Of a stretch of 64,000 nt of DNA, positions 53,912 to 62,843 are shown piece by piece; positions within the stretch are counted from its first letter, which is position 1, and each line of letters opens with the position of its first letter. The notes under the pieces are model-generated. The model was not told the DNA's origin and did no database searches. It saw only the letters and a program-made list of their open reading frames with translations. Made by a program: the position numbers and the translations under genes. Source of the DNA: CAVZTX01 sp963778375 (lineage in GTDB: Bacteria > Chloroflexota > Ktedonobacteria > Ktedonobacterales > Ktedonobacteraceae); contig CAVZTX010000013.1 of NCBI GenBank assembly GCA_963778375.1, positions 113,740 to 177,739 on the forward strand. Reading direction: 5' to 3'.

Positions 53912-55171
53912 CTATTGGGTAGGAGGCTCCAAACCTTTTCTATCCTGTTCTGGCTTTCGTAACCATAATGAAACAAATCTTGGCTGCATCGTTTCCTGCA
54001 CCACAGCAATCAACTGCTCGCTCAACTGGTTCAAATCCATCTCGTTGCGCACAACCGCACTGAACGCCGCCACCGTCCGGGCAGCATCATACTTGCGTCG
54101 GTAGAAGCGCCGGTCAATGATCCGCTGGATGTGGCGCTGCAAAGGCCGGAAGAGAGCTGCAATCATCAGCGTCGAGATTACAATCGCTACATCGTTATTC
54201 TGCTGAATAATCCCCCTCAAAAGATACTGCAGAAGCAGAATGCTCCCGACATACACGAGTCCCAAAATGCCCGTCAATGTCCCATAGACCAGCGTTCGAT
54301 TGATGATGATATCGATATCCCACAGCCGCGAGCGCAGGATAGCTAAAGCAATCGAGAGTGGAATGAGGAGTATGAACAGATTGAGCGCCGTACCGGCAAT
54401 TAAATCAGAAAGTGGATTTGGCGGGAGGATTGAGAGCACATTATCAAAGTAGAGGAAGATCACCAGAGAGAACCCAATCAGGCCAATTGACATACCGAAA
54501 ACGACCCATTTTGTCTGCTGGCGTTCTAACTGACTTGAAACTCGTCGGTACCGATACACCTGCGCTACTAGCGCGCTCAACAACAGACATCCAAATAAAA
54601 GACCAATGGGCCAGGATTTGTCCACTGGCGAATTCGGAAAGAAATAATCAATTACCGAATAGACAACCCACCCAGCGACCAACCAGCGCGTCCAACCTGG
54701 TACAAATCTTCCATTCGGAAACAGGTAAAAGAAGGTGCCAAAGAATACACTGCCGAAGAACGCTATGGTTTGAATCGGTAGCCACAATGTGGGTATGAAG
54801 GCTTCCAGTGTACTACTATTGAAGCCCATTGCAAAGGTCACGAGAGCGAAAGAAGTATAGAGTGCCATGAAATCGTGAGACTTGAGCCAGAAGATTACTG
54901 CACCCATTGTGAGAAAGGCCAATCCAAAAATAGCGAGAGTTGTATAGAAGTATGTTAGATAGAAGTTGAGGGAAAATCCTGCTGTCTGAAGTTGCTTTAC
55001 GCTGTAAGGCGGAATGAGTACATGGCAAGCTGCAATCGTACATCCACTATGAAGAATGCTAACAAATACTGGAATGCTTGCGGCAAACAACGCCAGGATG
55101 AATATAACCACAGCTATCCATACAATGCGAGCAAGCACGAGCCAGCGTCTCTGCAAGCGTGTGCTTGTCAC
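53912..55171 (-). CDS. Polytopic membrane protein related to Chloroflexota sensor N-termini
   Basis: A 419-residue protein with about eight to ten transmembrane helices in the first 330 residues, then a soluble tail (RDFYRRKYDAARTVAAFSAVVRNEMDLNQLSEQLIAVVQETMQPRFVSLWLR-like). That arrangement, with LWDIDIIINRTLVYGTLTG before the last helices, is found in Chloroflexota proteins where a histidine kinase or GAF domain often follows; here none does. It could be a truncated or partner sensor. The start is GTG 55171, with GGAGGGG about 16 bases upstream. Confidence 0.7.
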   Translation of the reverse strand: MTSTRLQRRWLVLARIVWIAVVIFILALFAASIPVFVSILHSGCTIAACHVLIPPYSVKQLQTAGFSLNFYLTYFYTTLAIFGLAFLTMGAVIFWLKSHDFMALYTSFALVTFAMGFNSSTLEAFIPTLWLPIQTIAFFGSVFFGTFFYLFPNGRFVPGWTRWLVAGWVVYSVIDYFFPNSPVDKSWPIGLLFGCLLLSALVAQVYRYRRVSSQLERQQTKWVVFGMSIGLIGFSLVIFLYFDNVLSILPPNPLSDLIAGTALNLFILLIPLSIALAILRSRLWDIDIIINRTLVYGTLTGILGLVYVGSILLLQYLLRGIIQQNNDVAIVISTLMIAALFRPLQRHIQRIIDRRFYRRKYDAARTVAAFSAVVRNEMDLNQLSEQLIAVVQETMQPRFVSLWLRKPEQDRKGLEPPTQ

Positions 55172-55504
55172 ATTCTGCTGAGAAGCCCCTCCACCAGTCG
55201 TTGTTGAGGCATGTCGAAGATTTATATCTGCCCACCTCGTTCGATCAGTTGGATACCCTGACCGTCGAGGACGTTGTGCTTATTAGAACGTTGCAATGTC
55301 CTCAACGGCTTCATGCTTCCAATAGACAAACGCGAACGTTTCGTCTATCTACACATTATCATATTAGTGTCCAAAAATCGTTACGGGAAGGTTACGAAGT
55401 GCAGGGCACTCGCGGGTCTTACACACATAGATCTTTTGCAAAATGTGGGTTCTGTGTAGTGGTGTGGGTGCCTTGCGTGCTCGTGCGCCTCGCTGGCCCT
55501 TTCT
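55172..55504. other. Intergenic region with inverted repeat
   Basis: No coding gene seen. An imperfect inverted repeat at 55322-55348 (ATAGACAAACG against CGTTTCGTCTAT, one bulged base) could fold in the leader of the leftward membrane gene. No promoter stands out. Confidence 0.35.
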
Positions 55505-56977
55505 CTAAAACACCCCCTTGTCAGTCCTCGCGGATGCCTTCTGCCCCCCTTCAACCGAAAGACGTTCGCGAAAGCGCGAACGTCGTCGGAAGCGCTTAAC
55601 CAAGGCACGTATCTGTGTTTGCCAGTATGTAGAGGGATGAATACCCACTTGCTTGCCTCCATAACGCTCCTGCATATATGCCTGGGTCAGTTCATGCAGA
55701 ATAGCATCAGGGAAGTGTTCTTGCTGCTCACGAGGTACCGATTCCAACATGCTCTGCAGGCGCTGTTGGTACTCGCTCGGCGTTTCATCAGGAAAGCGCT
55801 CAAGCGATGTCCCTTGTCGCGCCATCAGGCGAAGAAACTCACGATAATGCGCACGCATCGAGGTCGGATCAAGTTGCTCCCCTGCAGATGCTGCTCTTTT
55901 CTGTCGACGTTCTTTTCGGATAGCGCGCAGGGAGATACCCTGCCGAGTTTCATCCTCCCGCGTATAACGATAATTGCTATACCAGATTCTGACTACTATC
56001 ACCAGGATGAGAACCATCACCGCGACAGTAATGACCGTCAGGATGACCACAAGCACAGGGTTGTGGAAAGGAGGTGGCGGTGGAGGTAGTTTGCGCACTA
56101 TGGGCTTTTTATGTATGATAAGTGGCGCTATGGGTTTTAGTTGCAACAGCGTGTCGAGGAAGGCATTTAGGGTCTTAAGCCCGCCCACAAGGGGCGTGAG
56201 CACAGGTGTAAGGAGAATCGTAATGAGCGGAAATGCCGCCGTTTCTCCATAGAACACCAGTGCCCCCATACCCATCCATAACACGATCGCAAGCGCGTAC
56301 CAGAGACGTGTTGGATCGGCATGCCAATCATGTGTAAACCGTCTCGCGTATGTCTGGCCCGTTGTCTTGAGACGCAGCAACGAAAAGAGCACCAGCCCAC
56401 TCACGAAGAACACTGGGAACGCAAGTGTAAGCGGAGCAATCAGTTGTCTGGCAATTGATGGAACAAGTGCCGTCAACACGACTGGCACAAGCATCACGAA
56501 GAACCCTCGTTGGAAGATCGTTTTCATGTATTCATTGCGACGCGCCGCTTGTGTTCGCGCTATACCTCGTTGCCAGAACCAAAGTACCACTATCGCGCTG
56601 AGGAACAAATCTAGGGGCGAATCGATGAGCGCCAGATGCGTCCCAATGACGAGTGCCATCGCCAGGCAGAGTCCCACCAGGTGCAGTATTTTAATGCGCG
56701 TCTCAGAAGATCCCGGTCGCTGGAACTGCCTTACCCCCATTGCCCACCAGTGCAATCCGAGCAGCAAGAGTAGGATGGTTGCCGCATCAAGCACAAGCAG
56801 CCCATTCTGTCCGGTCAACACTAGTCCGGTAAGCCACAACACGAGAATGACCGGTTGTGCTTCCATGACTGCGGCGGCACAGGGGAACCCGGCGACCTCC
56901 AACCAGTCAATCGACCACAGTCTCCGAAAAGCGGCTCCGATGAGTGGCATCGCTGTTCGTCGGAGTAATGAGTTCAT
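55505..56977 (-). CDS. DUF4129-domain membrane protein
   Basis: About 490 residues from ATG 56977. Some nine hydrophobic helices cover residues 20-330, with a polyproline stretch (KLPPPPPPFHNP) before the last helix. The cytoplasmic C-terminus contains the DUF4129 pattern (AHYREFLRLMARQGTSLERFPDETPSEYQQRL...DAILHELTQAYMQERYGG). In many bacteria this domain pairs with DUF58, MoxR and transglutaminase genes. It overlaps the end of the DUF58 gene by about 70 bases. No MoxR ATPase or transglutaminase domain is next to it. Confidence 0.75.
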   Translation of the reverse strand: MNSLLRRTAMPLIGAAFRRLWSIDWLEVAGFPCAAAVMEAQPVILVLWLTGLVLTGQNGLLVLDAATILLLLLGLHWWAMGVRQFQRPGSSETRIKILHLVGLCLAMALVIGTHLALIDSPLDLFLSAIVVLWFWQRGIARTQAARRNEYMKTIFQRGFFVMLVPVVLTALVPSIARQLIAPLTLAFPVFFVSGLVLFSLLRLKTTGQTYARRFTHDWHADPTRLWYALAIVLWMGMGALVFYGETAAFPLITILLTPVLTPLVGGLKTLNAFLDTLLQLKPIAPLIIHKKPIVRKLPPPPPPFHNPVLVVILTVITVAVMVLILVIVVRIWYSNYRYTREDETRQGISLRAIRKERRQKRAASAGEQLDPTSMRAHYREFLRLMARQGTSLERFPDETPSEYQQRLQSMLESVPREQQEHFPDAILHELTQAYMQERYGGKQVGIHPSTYWQTQIRALVKRFRRRSRFRERLSVEGGQKASARTDKGVF

Positions 56978-58277
56978 ACCACAGGTCCTTTCCGCCGACA
57001 TGCCGAATGGGCAGGTGCTCGCTTGCACTTGCAGGAAGTTTACCTTCTCCGGTCACAAATAAATAACTTGGAATCCTGCGCTGCTGGAAATCGAGCAGCG
57101 ATGTGATCGTTTCCTCTTCAAGCGATGTAACTGCGCTGACCAAAAGAATCGTCGTTCCAGGGACAAACAAGGTCCGGTGCGTCATGATGGTCTTCGCCAT
57201 TGAGCTACTTTCATAGGGAAGTAGCTCGGCAAGAGTTGCCAGAATGCGCGGAGCTTGTGCCGGGCTACGAGCAAATGGCACAACGAGACCAGTTGCCGTA
57301 TCGGTATGTGTCTCGCCGAACTGTGTAATGGGGGAGGACGATGGAAAACCGGCCACAGGATGCAATCGCGCCGGACTATTCGTCAACAGGCCGACCTGCA
57401 TCCCCTCCTCAAGCGCCCAAATGGCAAGTGATGCCGCAATGGAAATCGATAATTCTTGTATGGCGGGATCAGTTCCTCGCCAGGCCGTATAGTTCCAGGC
57501 GTCAAGGAGAATGAGCAAGCGGTGCTGGCTACTGTAGGGATACACCTTACTATAAAGCGAGCCGAGTCGGGCTGTCGCTTTCCAATGAATGCGGCGCGGC
57601 TCGTCTCCCAATTGATACTCGCGGATGCCAATCACCTGTAACGGATCCTCCACCAGCGGGAGGTTAGTGGAGTGCTCTCCAAAGGGGTAACGGGAAACAA
57701 GGGCAAGCTTTTCAACCGGCATGAGCAGTGGGTAGACGACCAGGGGGAGCTGCACCGGTAGCGACACCTCACATTCGAGCCAACCAAATGGATCGCTACT
57801 TCTTACAATAGCCGGGCCAAGCATATAGCTACCGCGTGCGTGACAGCGGAGATGATAACGCCGAGTCACGCGTTGAAATGGGAGCAACAGCCATGTCTCA
57901 CTTACCTGGCTCAGTGATTTCCGTTGCATCTCCGGTTCGGTCAGGATCACAAGAGGCGGACTCAGAACAATAGCAATCTGGAGCCAGGGAAGGGGAAGCA
58001 GCTTTCTATTCTCGATGGTCAGAGTGAGGGTGATGTCCTCGCAGAACAGTACATCCTGTTGACTCAAGATGGCGTGAACAACGATATGTCGCAACGCGTG
58101 CCCGTACCAGAAGATCGGCATCAGGCCCAAGAACAATGTAAACAGAGCCGCTAGCAAAACCAGCGATTGCTGGGAGATGAGACCGAGCAGCGCCAGTATG
58201 AACGCAAGGAGATACCAAAGGTGGTATTTCTTTGGTAGCGGTTTCTGAGTAGTGCTGGCAACATCATTTGTATTCAT
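56907..58277 (-). CDS. DUF58-domain protein
   Basis: A 456-residue protein with two N-terminal membrane helices (LWYLLAFILALLGLISQ and LVLLAALFTLFLGLMPIFWYG) and a large soluble part. The DUF58 signature is clear in YQLGDEPRRIHWKATARLGSLYSKVYPYS, followed by a vWA-like HRLLILLDAW. DUF58 proteins usually work with MoxR ATPases on chaperone or envelope functions; MoxR is absent here. It is upstream of, and overlaps, the DUF4129 gene, as expected for this locus type. Confidence 0.85.
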   Translation of the reverse strand: MNTNDVASTTQKPLPKKYHLWYLLAFILALLGLISQQSLVLLAALFTLFLGLMPIFWYGHALRHIVVHAILSQQDVLFCEDITLTLTIENRKLLPLPWLQIAIVLSPPLVILTEPEMQRKSLSQVSETWLLLPFQRVTRRYHLRCHARGSYMLGPAIVRSSDPFGWLECEVSLPVQLPLVVYPLLMPVEKLALVSRYPFGEHSTNLPLVEDPLQVIGIREYQLGDEPRRIHWKATARLGSLYSKVYPYSSQHRLLILLDAWNYTAWRGTDPAIQELSISIAASLAIWALEEGMQVGLLTNSPARLHPVAGFPSSSPITQFGETHTDTATGLVVPFARSPAQAPRILATLAELLPYESSSMAKTIMTHRTLFVPGTTILLVSAVTSLEEETITSLLDFQQRRIPSYLFVTGEGKLPASASEHLPIRHVGGKDLWYELITPTNSDATHRSRFSETVVD

Positions 58278-58470
58278 TGCTCTGCGCAGAACTTTCCGGG
58301 AACGGTATCGTCTTCGTTATACCTTCTCAAGCTCTTGTATCCAGCCTCATATCCTGGCTAATTTGTTAACCTGCGTAACACCAATCGCTTACGTACTTCT
58401 TAAATAGTATACACTATTCTAGTGAGGATAGCCGCAACAAAGCAAAGAGCAGATATTTGAAGATAACACT

Positions 58471-58558
58471 TGTCATCCTAAGCGAAGGATCTGGTTTGCC
58501 GCACACAGACCCTGCATTTCGCTCAACGACAGGTTCTGAGCGAAGTGTAGGGATGATA
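58471..58558. repeat. TGTCATCCT-type intergenic inverted repeat
   Basis: The left end TGTCATCCTAAGCGAAGGAT and, in opposite orientation, GAGCGAAGTGTAGGGATGATA at the right end form an imperfect inverted repeat of about 88 bases in a 376-nt gene-free gap. Elements beginning TGTCATCCTGAGCGAAG are widely repeated between genes in many bacteria, including Chloroflexota. Only one copy was noticed in this window, so dispersal here is inferred. Confidence 0.55.
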
Positions 58559-58653
58559 GGCAAGCCATCTCTCAAGCCCGCTCACGGAAGTTTTATCTCC
58601 AAATGTCTGCCAGGAACGTTCTTGAGACGATTATAGGAAGATGACCTGTCAAC

Positions 58654-59838
58654 TCACTGGCAATACGACTCAGTCAACGTCCCGCCCTGACCATTTGAAC
58701 CTCCAACCGCCCATAGCTTATGGGTGCCGGGAACACGTGTCACCGCGTTTAGCGTAGCAGCGTTGTCAGGATTAGGGCTGGAGACAATGCTCCAACTCGT
58801 CCCATCCCAATGTTCCACCAGCGTTACAATCGGAATTTCACCTGGGCTTTCATATCCAACGGCCCATACATCCTTCGCCGATAGCGCAACCACGCCGTTC
58901 AGTTGGTTGAAACCTCCCCCAGGACTGGGACTGGACACCACGCTCCACTGCTTCCCATTCCACTGTTCGATAAGTGTGAGCGGAGTTGAGCTATTTGGGC
59001 TGGCGAAGTAGTAGCCGACGGCCCAGAGTTGCTTCGTTCCCGGAACTCGCGTAATCGCGTTCAAGGTGTTAAATGCTGTTGAAGGGCTAGGACTGGAAAC
59101 CACGCTCCAACTCGTCCCGTTCCAGTGTTCGATTAATGATGGTTGGCTGCTTGTTCCGTTATAGGCGCCAACAGCCCAGACATCATTCTTCGATATGAAG
59201 GTTACAGCGTTAAGCGTATTATAGAAGGAGCTTGGATTGGGGCTGGAAACAATACTCCACTGGCTGCCATCCCAGTGCATCGTCAACGTATTGGTAGTGC
59301 TGCCGTTATAGGCATTTCCAACAGCCCAGACGTCCTTTGCCGAGATGGCTGTTACCCCTATGAGGAAGTTGAATTGTCCCACCATGCTTGGGCTGGGAAC
59401 AAGCACCCATTGGGAACCGTTCCAGTGCAGCGTCAATGTATGCCAGTACGTGTCGAAGTACTCACCAACCGCCCAGAGTTGCTTTGTGCCAGGAACCACT
59501 GTGACCGCACTGAGCTGGCTTTCCGCAGCAGGGCCGGGACTGGCAACCACACTCCATTGTGAACCGTTCCAATGCTCGGTCAGCGTCTGCACAACGCCAT
59601 TCGTCTGGGTGCTTCCCACCGCCCACACATTGTTTGTCGATACTGCTGCAACTCCCGCTAGACCGTTTGAGTCATTGCCCGGATTAGGGCTAGCAATAAC
59701 AGTCCATGGATTACACGTCTTAGCAGCACTCGCGGCCTGTACTGCCTGCGCTCCAATCGTCTTTGCGTTCAAAAAGAATGTGAACAATACGATTGATAAT
59801 AAACAGGGGATTACCAGAAGTTTTCGGTAGTGCATCAT
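58654..59838 (-). CDS. Secreted seven-repeat protein, probable beta-propeller
   Basis: About 394 residues from ATG 59838, with GAGGTG upstream; the longer upstream frame lacks similarity. A signal peptide (KLLVIPCLLSIVLFTFF...GAQA) is followed by seven repeats of ~50 residues with the pattern WSVVSSPSP..FNTLNAVT..DVWAVG....TLIEHWNG. Residues W/SP/LNAV/WAVG/HW recur at fixed spacing, and seven copies fit a seven-bladed propeller. It ends with ESYCQ, where Cys may pair with the Cys early in repeat 1. A CRP-like site lies upstream at 60049. Ligand unknown; likely cell surface. Confidence 0.78.
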   Translation of the reverse strand: MMHYRKLLVIPCLLSIVLFTFFLNAKTIGAQAVQAASAAKTCNPWTVIASPNPGNDSNGLAGVAAVSTNNVWAVGSTQTNGVVQTLTEHWNGSQWSVVASPGPAAESQLSAVTVVPGTKQLWAVGEYFDTYWHTLTLHWNGSQWVLVPSPSMVGQFNFLIGVTAISAKDVWAVGNAYNGSTTNTLTMHWDGSQWSIVSSPNPSSFYNTLNAVTFISKNDVWAVGAYNGTSSQPSLIEHWNGTSWSVVSSPSPSTAFNTLNAITRVPGTKQLWAVGYYFASPNSSTPLTLIEQWNGKQWSVVSSPSPGGGFNQLNGVVALSAKDVWAVGYESPGEIPIVTLVEHWDGTSWSIVSSPNPDNAATLNAVTRVPGTHKLWAVGGSNGQGGTLTESYCQ

Positions 59839-60021
59839 GCACCTCATAGCATCGCTTGCGTAAACTTTTATGAATTTTAACAAAAAAACCAGGCAATCCG
59901 TAGGGGCCGATTTATCGGCTTGTGGGGCAAATCTCCACTTATCCAGGTTAAATTGTGTAAATTCATAAAGAACAAAAGAGGTTTCGGGGCCGGTCACAGT
60001 TCACAGGCTCCCTGTGAGCAA

Positions 60022-60064
60022 GTATACATTGATGCGCACAAAATAAATGTGATTTACTTCACAA
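60022..60064 (-). promoter_or_regulatory. CRP-like site and promoter of the propeller gene
   Basis: TGTGATTTACTTCACA (60049-60064) is a perfect TGTGA-N6-TCACA core with A/T flanks. On the minus strand TATACT (60027-60022) gives an expected +1 at 60015, so the site is centred at -41.5, the class II activator position. The leader of ~177 bases starts with a TCACAGG/CCTGTGA hairpin (60002-60018). Confidence 0.65.
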
Positions 60065-60109
60065 AATAGGACCAATCATCTAGACAAGGGAGAACAGGTA
60101 AGCTTGAAA

Positions 60110-61315
60110 CTAACTCATCTCGTGAAGATGAGCCATCTCATGGTCGTGCCCCATCTCATAATCGTGATGAGCCATTTCCTTCTCCGGTGTGTCCATCATT
60201 CTTAGCATCGGCAAGCCACCCGTTCGGATAAATCGTATCACAAGCACAGCCGCAACCGCGAGAAAGATAATATTGAGCACCGTCGTATAGTTCCATTGTA
60301 TTCCCTCGGTAATCGCCACAACATTCCGATCCTGCGGAATGATCCCAAGCGCACCGAAAAGAAACTCTACGATATATCCCGCTGCCGCCATCGTCACATA
60401 AAACGTCACCAGAATATAGCCCATCACCTTCCAACCATAATATTTACGATAAATATCAAGAAGAGGCAAGATAATCAGGTCTGCGAAGATGAAACTGACC
60501 ACGCCGCCAAAACTGATGCCGCCTTTCCATAACACAGCAGCTAGAGGCACATTGCCAACCGAACACACAAAACTGAACATGGCAACCAGTGGACCAACCA
60601 GCGGCCCTTCAATTTTCGCAATCGTCGGATCGTTGCTGAAGAATAACGTGCGCCAAAAAGAATCAGGCACCCATGCAGCCAAAGCCCCCGCAATCAGCAG
60701 TCCAATCACAATATCAACCCATATCGCTGCCCAATCCATCACAAAATAATTGCTAACCGCCGTCAACCCTTTCCCGCTGAACAACCTCGCGAAAAATGAT
60801 CCACCCGACACGCTCATATCCATCGTTGCGTGCCCCTCCATTTTCCCTACCACGTCCTTCTCTGCCTGCGCCCTTGCCATCTGCACCAACCTGGGCGTCA
60901 AGGTTAAACGGAAGACCACCGCGATCAGGATCACCATCAGGATGCCACCCACAAACTCCGCCGCAGCAAACTGCCACCCCATCAGCACGATTAAAATAAT
61001 GCCAAGCTCAATCACCAGGTTAGTGGAGGCCAACTCAAAGGCCATCGACGAGACAAAACTCGCCCCTTTTTGGAAAATGGAACGTGCAAGCGCCACAGCC
61101 GCGTATGAACAGGAACTGGAAGCAATCCCAAACAGTGTCGCAAACGTCAGGCACTTCGGCCCATCACACCCCAGCGTCTTCGCCATCGTCCGATGTGACA
61201 CCAGCGCCTGCACAATCCCCGAAAGCGTAAAGCCAAGAATTAACGGCCACAGAATTTCCCACAGCATGCTGAAGGATGTAAATAAAGCCTGCCCAACGCT
61301 CTGTAGAATCTGCAT
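60110..61315 (-). CDS. Permease (ArsP/DUF318 family, COG0701), probable metal efflux
   Basis: About 401 residues from ATG 61315, preceded by AAAGG; a start six codons upstream is possible. About eight to ten helices in two related halves, each with the family's Cys-containing motif: GIASSSCSYAAVALARS and SFVCSVGNVPLAAVLW. The C-terminal tail is packed with His, Met, Asp and Glu (AHHDYEMGHDHEMAHLHEMS), as in metal-handling proteins. Homologues export organoarsenicals or other ions; the metal here is unknown. A CsoR-like operator overlaps its promoter, which supports copper- or nickel-type control. Confidence 0.8.
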   Translation of the reverse strand: MQILQSVGQALFTSFSMLWEILWPLILGFTLSGIVQALVSHRTMAKTLGCDGPKCLTFATLFGIASSSCSYAAVALARSIFQKGASFVSSMAFELASTNLVIELGIILIVLMGWQFAAAEFVGGILMVILIAVVFRLTLTPRLVQMARAQAEKDVVGKMEGHATMDMSVSGGSFFARLFSGKGLTAVSNYFVMDWAAIWVDIVIGLLIAGALAAWVPDSFWRTLFFSNDPTIAKIEGPLVGPLVAMFSFVCSVGNVPLAAVLWKGGISFGGVVSFIFADLIILPLLDIYRKYYGWKVMGYILVTFYVTMAAAGYIVEFLFGALGIIPQDRNVVAITEGIQWNYTTVLNIIFLAVAAVLVIRFIRTGGLPMLRMMDTPEKEMAHHDYEMGHDHEMAHLHEMS

Positions 61316-61353
61316 AGAAGATACCTTTCTCATTTATATATTTGTAGTGTCCC

Positions 61354-61399
61354 TACCCCCCTGGGGTGGGTATATATAAATTATATGAAATCAGGTCAA
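61354..61399 (-). promoter_or_regulatory. CsoR/FrmR-like operator in the permease promoter
   Basis: TACCCCCCTGGGGTGGGTA at 61354-61372 is a C-run/G-run palindrome of the kind bound by CsoR, RcnR and FrmR repressors. On the minus strand TTGACC (61399-61394), a 17-base spacer and TATATA (61376-61371) form a promoter whose -10 end touches the operator. No CsoR gene is in the window. Confidence 0.6.
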
Positions 61400-61547
61400 G
61401 GTCTCCTATAGCTTTTGAGCCTGTCAACTAATCGCTTATGCATCTGTTTGGCGATATACCAGAAATGGGTAATCTTGCACATGCCAGGCACTCGTCTCTC
61501 CAGTTATACTACTACTATAACAGAGCTTCTCAAGAAAGGAGAAACAC

Positions 61548-62627
61548 ATGGGAACCAATGAGATTCAGACAAAGATAGTAGACGAGGCGAAGCTCCAGGC
61601 ATTCCTGGGCAAAGTGGTGACAGACACCGCCGCAGCGTGGAGCGCACCACTCGTGCTGGTGGGAGACCGACTGGGGCTCTACCAGGCGATGGCATCTAGC
61701 AACCCCGTAACTTCACAGGAACTGGCCGCCAAGACCGGCTTGCACGAGCGCTATGTGCGCGAGTGGCTGCTGAACCAGACGGCGAGCGGCTACATCGAGT
61801 ACGACCCGACGTCAGAGCGCTATACGCTGCCGCCAGAGCATGCGATGGCCCTTACAGACACCACCAGCCCGGCATACGTCGGTGGCCTCTTTTACATTGT
61901 AGAGGCTGGGCTCAAAGCACAGGATCGCATCGCACAGGCATTCCGAACTGGAGATGGATTGGCGTGGGGTGACCAGGCACCTGAATTGTATCCCGCGACC
62001 GAGCGCCTCTTCAAGCCGGGCTACGCTGCCAATCTCGTGCAGAGCTGGATTCCTGCCCTCGATGGGATGCAGGAGCGCCTGCAGGCGGGAGCGAACGTTG
62101 CAGATGTGGGGTGCGGCTATGGGGCCTCGACCATTCTGATGGCACAGGCCTTCCCCAACTCCCACTTCTTCGGCTTCGATCCGCATAGTCCATCCATCGA
62201 GGCTGCGAGGCGCTCTGCCGAGAAGGCAGGCGTCAGTGATCGCGTTACATTCGAGGTAGCAAGCGCGCAGGATTTTCCCGGCAGAGACTACGCCCTCATC
62301 GCGTTCTTCGATTGCCTGCACGACATGGGTGATCCCATTGGTGCCATCGCGCATACGGCCCAAGCGCTGGCACCCGAGGGTGCCGTACTCCTGGTTGAGC
62401 CGATGGCAGCAGAAGCGATCGAAGGCTGTGTGAACCCAGTTGCTCGTCTGTATTCTGCTGGCTCGATCTTCCTCTGCACCCCGAGCGCAATCGCAACCGG
62501 AGAAATAGCGCTGGGCAATCAGGTGCCCGAACGGAAACTACGCGAGATCGTGCTAGCTGGCGGTCTATCACAGTTCCGCCGCGCTACAGAGACACCATTC
62601 AATCGCATCTTTGAAGCACGCAAGTAG
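61548..62627 (+). CDS. SAM-dependent methyltransferase with N-terminal winged helix (Rv2258c-like)
   Basis: A 359-residue class I methyltransferase. The N-terminal ~110 residues form a winged-helix domain (GLYQAMASSNPVTSQELAAKTGLHERYVREWLLNQTASGYIEYD). The SAM-binding motif is VADVGCGYGASTI, followed by FGFDPHSPSIEAARR and FFDCLHDMGDP. This two-domain form is common in Actinobacteria and Chloroflexota; some methylate natural products or halides. It starts behind AAAGGAG and ends before a strong terminator, so it is monocistronic. Confidence 0.88.
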   Translation: MGTNEIQTKIVDEAKLQAFLGKVVTDTAAAWSAPLVLVGDRLGLYQAMASSNPVTSQELAAKTGLHERYVREWLLNQTASGYIEYDPTSERYTLPPEHAMALTDTTSPAYVGGLFYIVEAGLKAQDRIAQAFRTGDGLAWGDQAPELYPATERLFKPGYAANLVQSWIPALDGMQERLQAGANVADVGCGYGASTILMAQAFPNSHFFGFDPHSPSIEAARRSAEKAGVSDRVTFEVASAQDFPGRDYALIAFFDCLHDMGDPIGAIAHTAQALAPEGAVLLVEPMAAEAIEGCVNPVARLYSAGSIFLCTPSAIATGEIALGNQVPERKLREIVLAGGLSQFRRATETPFNRIFEARK

Positions 62628-62681
62628 CGCCCGTTGCATTGAGTACGACATACTCCTGAAGGAGTTGTAGACCTGGTTGCT

Positions 62682-62716
62682 AAAGAACTCGGCAGCATCA
62701 CGCTGCCGAGTTCTTT
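62682..62716 (+). terminator. Strong hairpin terminator after the methyltransferase gene
   Basis: A perfect 15-bp stem (62682-62696 with 62702-62716) around a five-base loop, followed by GTGGTTTT. With its A-rich left and T-rich right arms it can work in both directions. Confidence 0.75.
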
Positions 62717-62765
62717 GTGGTTTTGATAGATGCCTTCTTCTACTCTGTCTTAATCCAGTAAGGTC

Positions 62766-62830
62766 TTGACAAACAAGATAAATTATGGCAATATATGAAT
62801 GAACACTCATTCATATGAATATCCATTCAT
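62766..62830 (+). promoter_or_regulatory. TetR gene promoter with two tandem FadR-like operators
   Basis: TTGACA (62766-62771), a 17-base spacer and CAATAT (62789-62794) place +1 near 62801. ATGAATGA-ACAC-TCATTCAT (62795-62814) straddles it, and ATGAAT-ATCC-ATTCAT (62815-62830) follows directly. Both have arms around a four-base gap. The first closely matches the B. subtilis FadR box (TGAATGAMTANTCATTCA, from memory), implying autorepression of the TetR-P450 operon. Confidence 0.7.
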
Positions 62831-62843
62831 CAAAGGTAAATGT

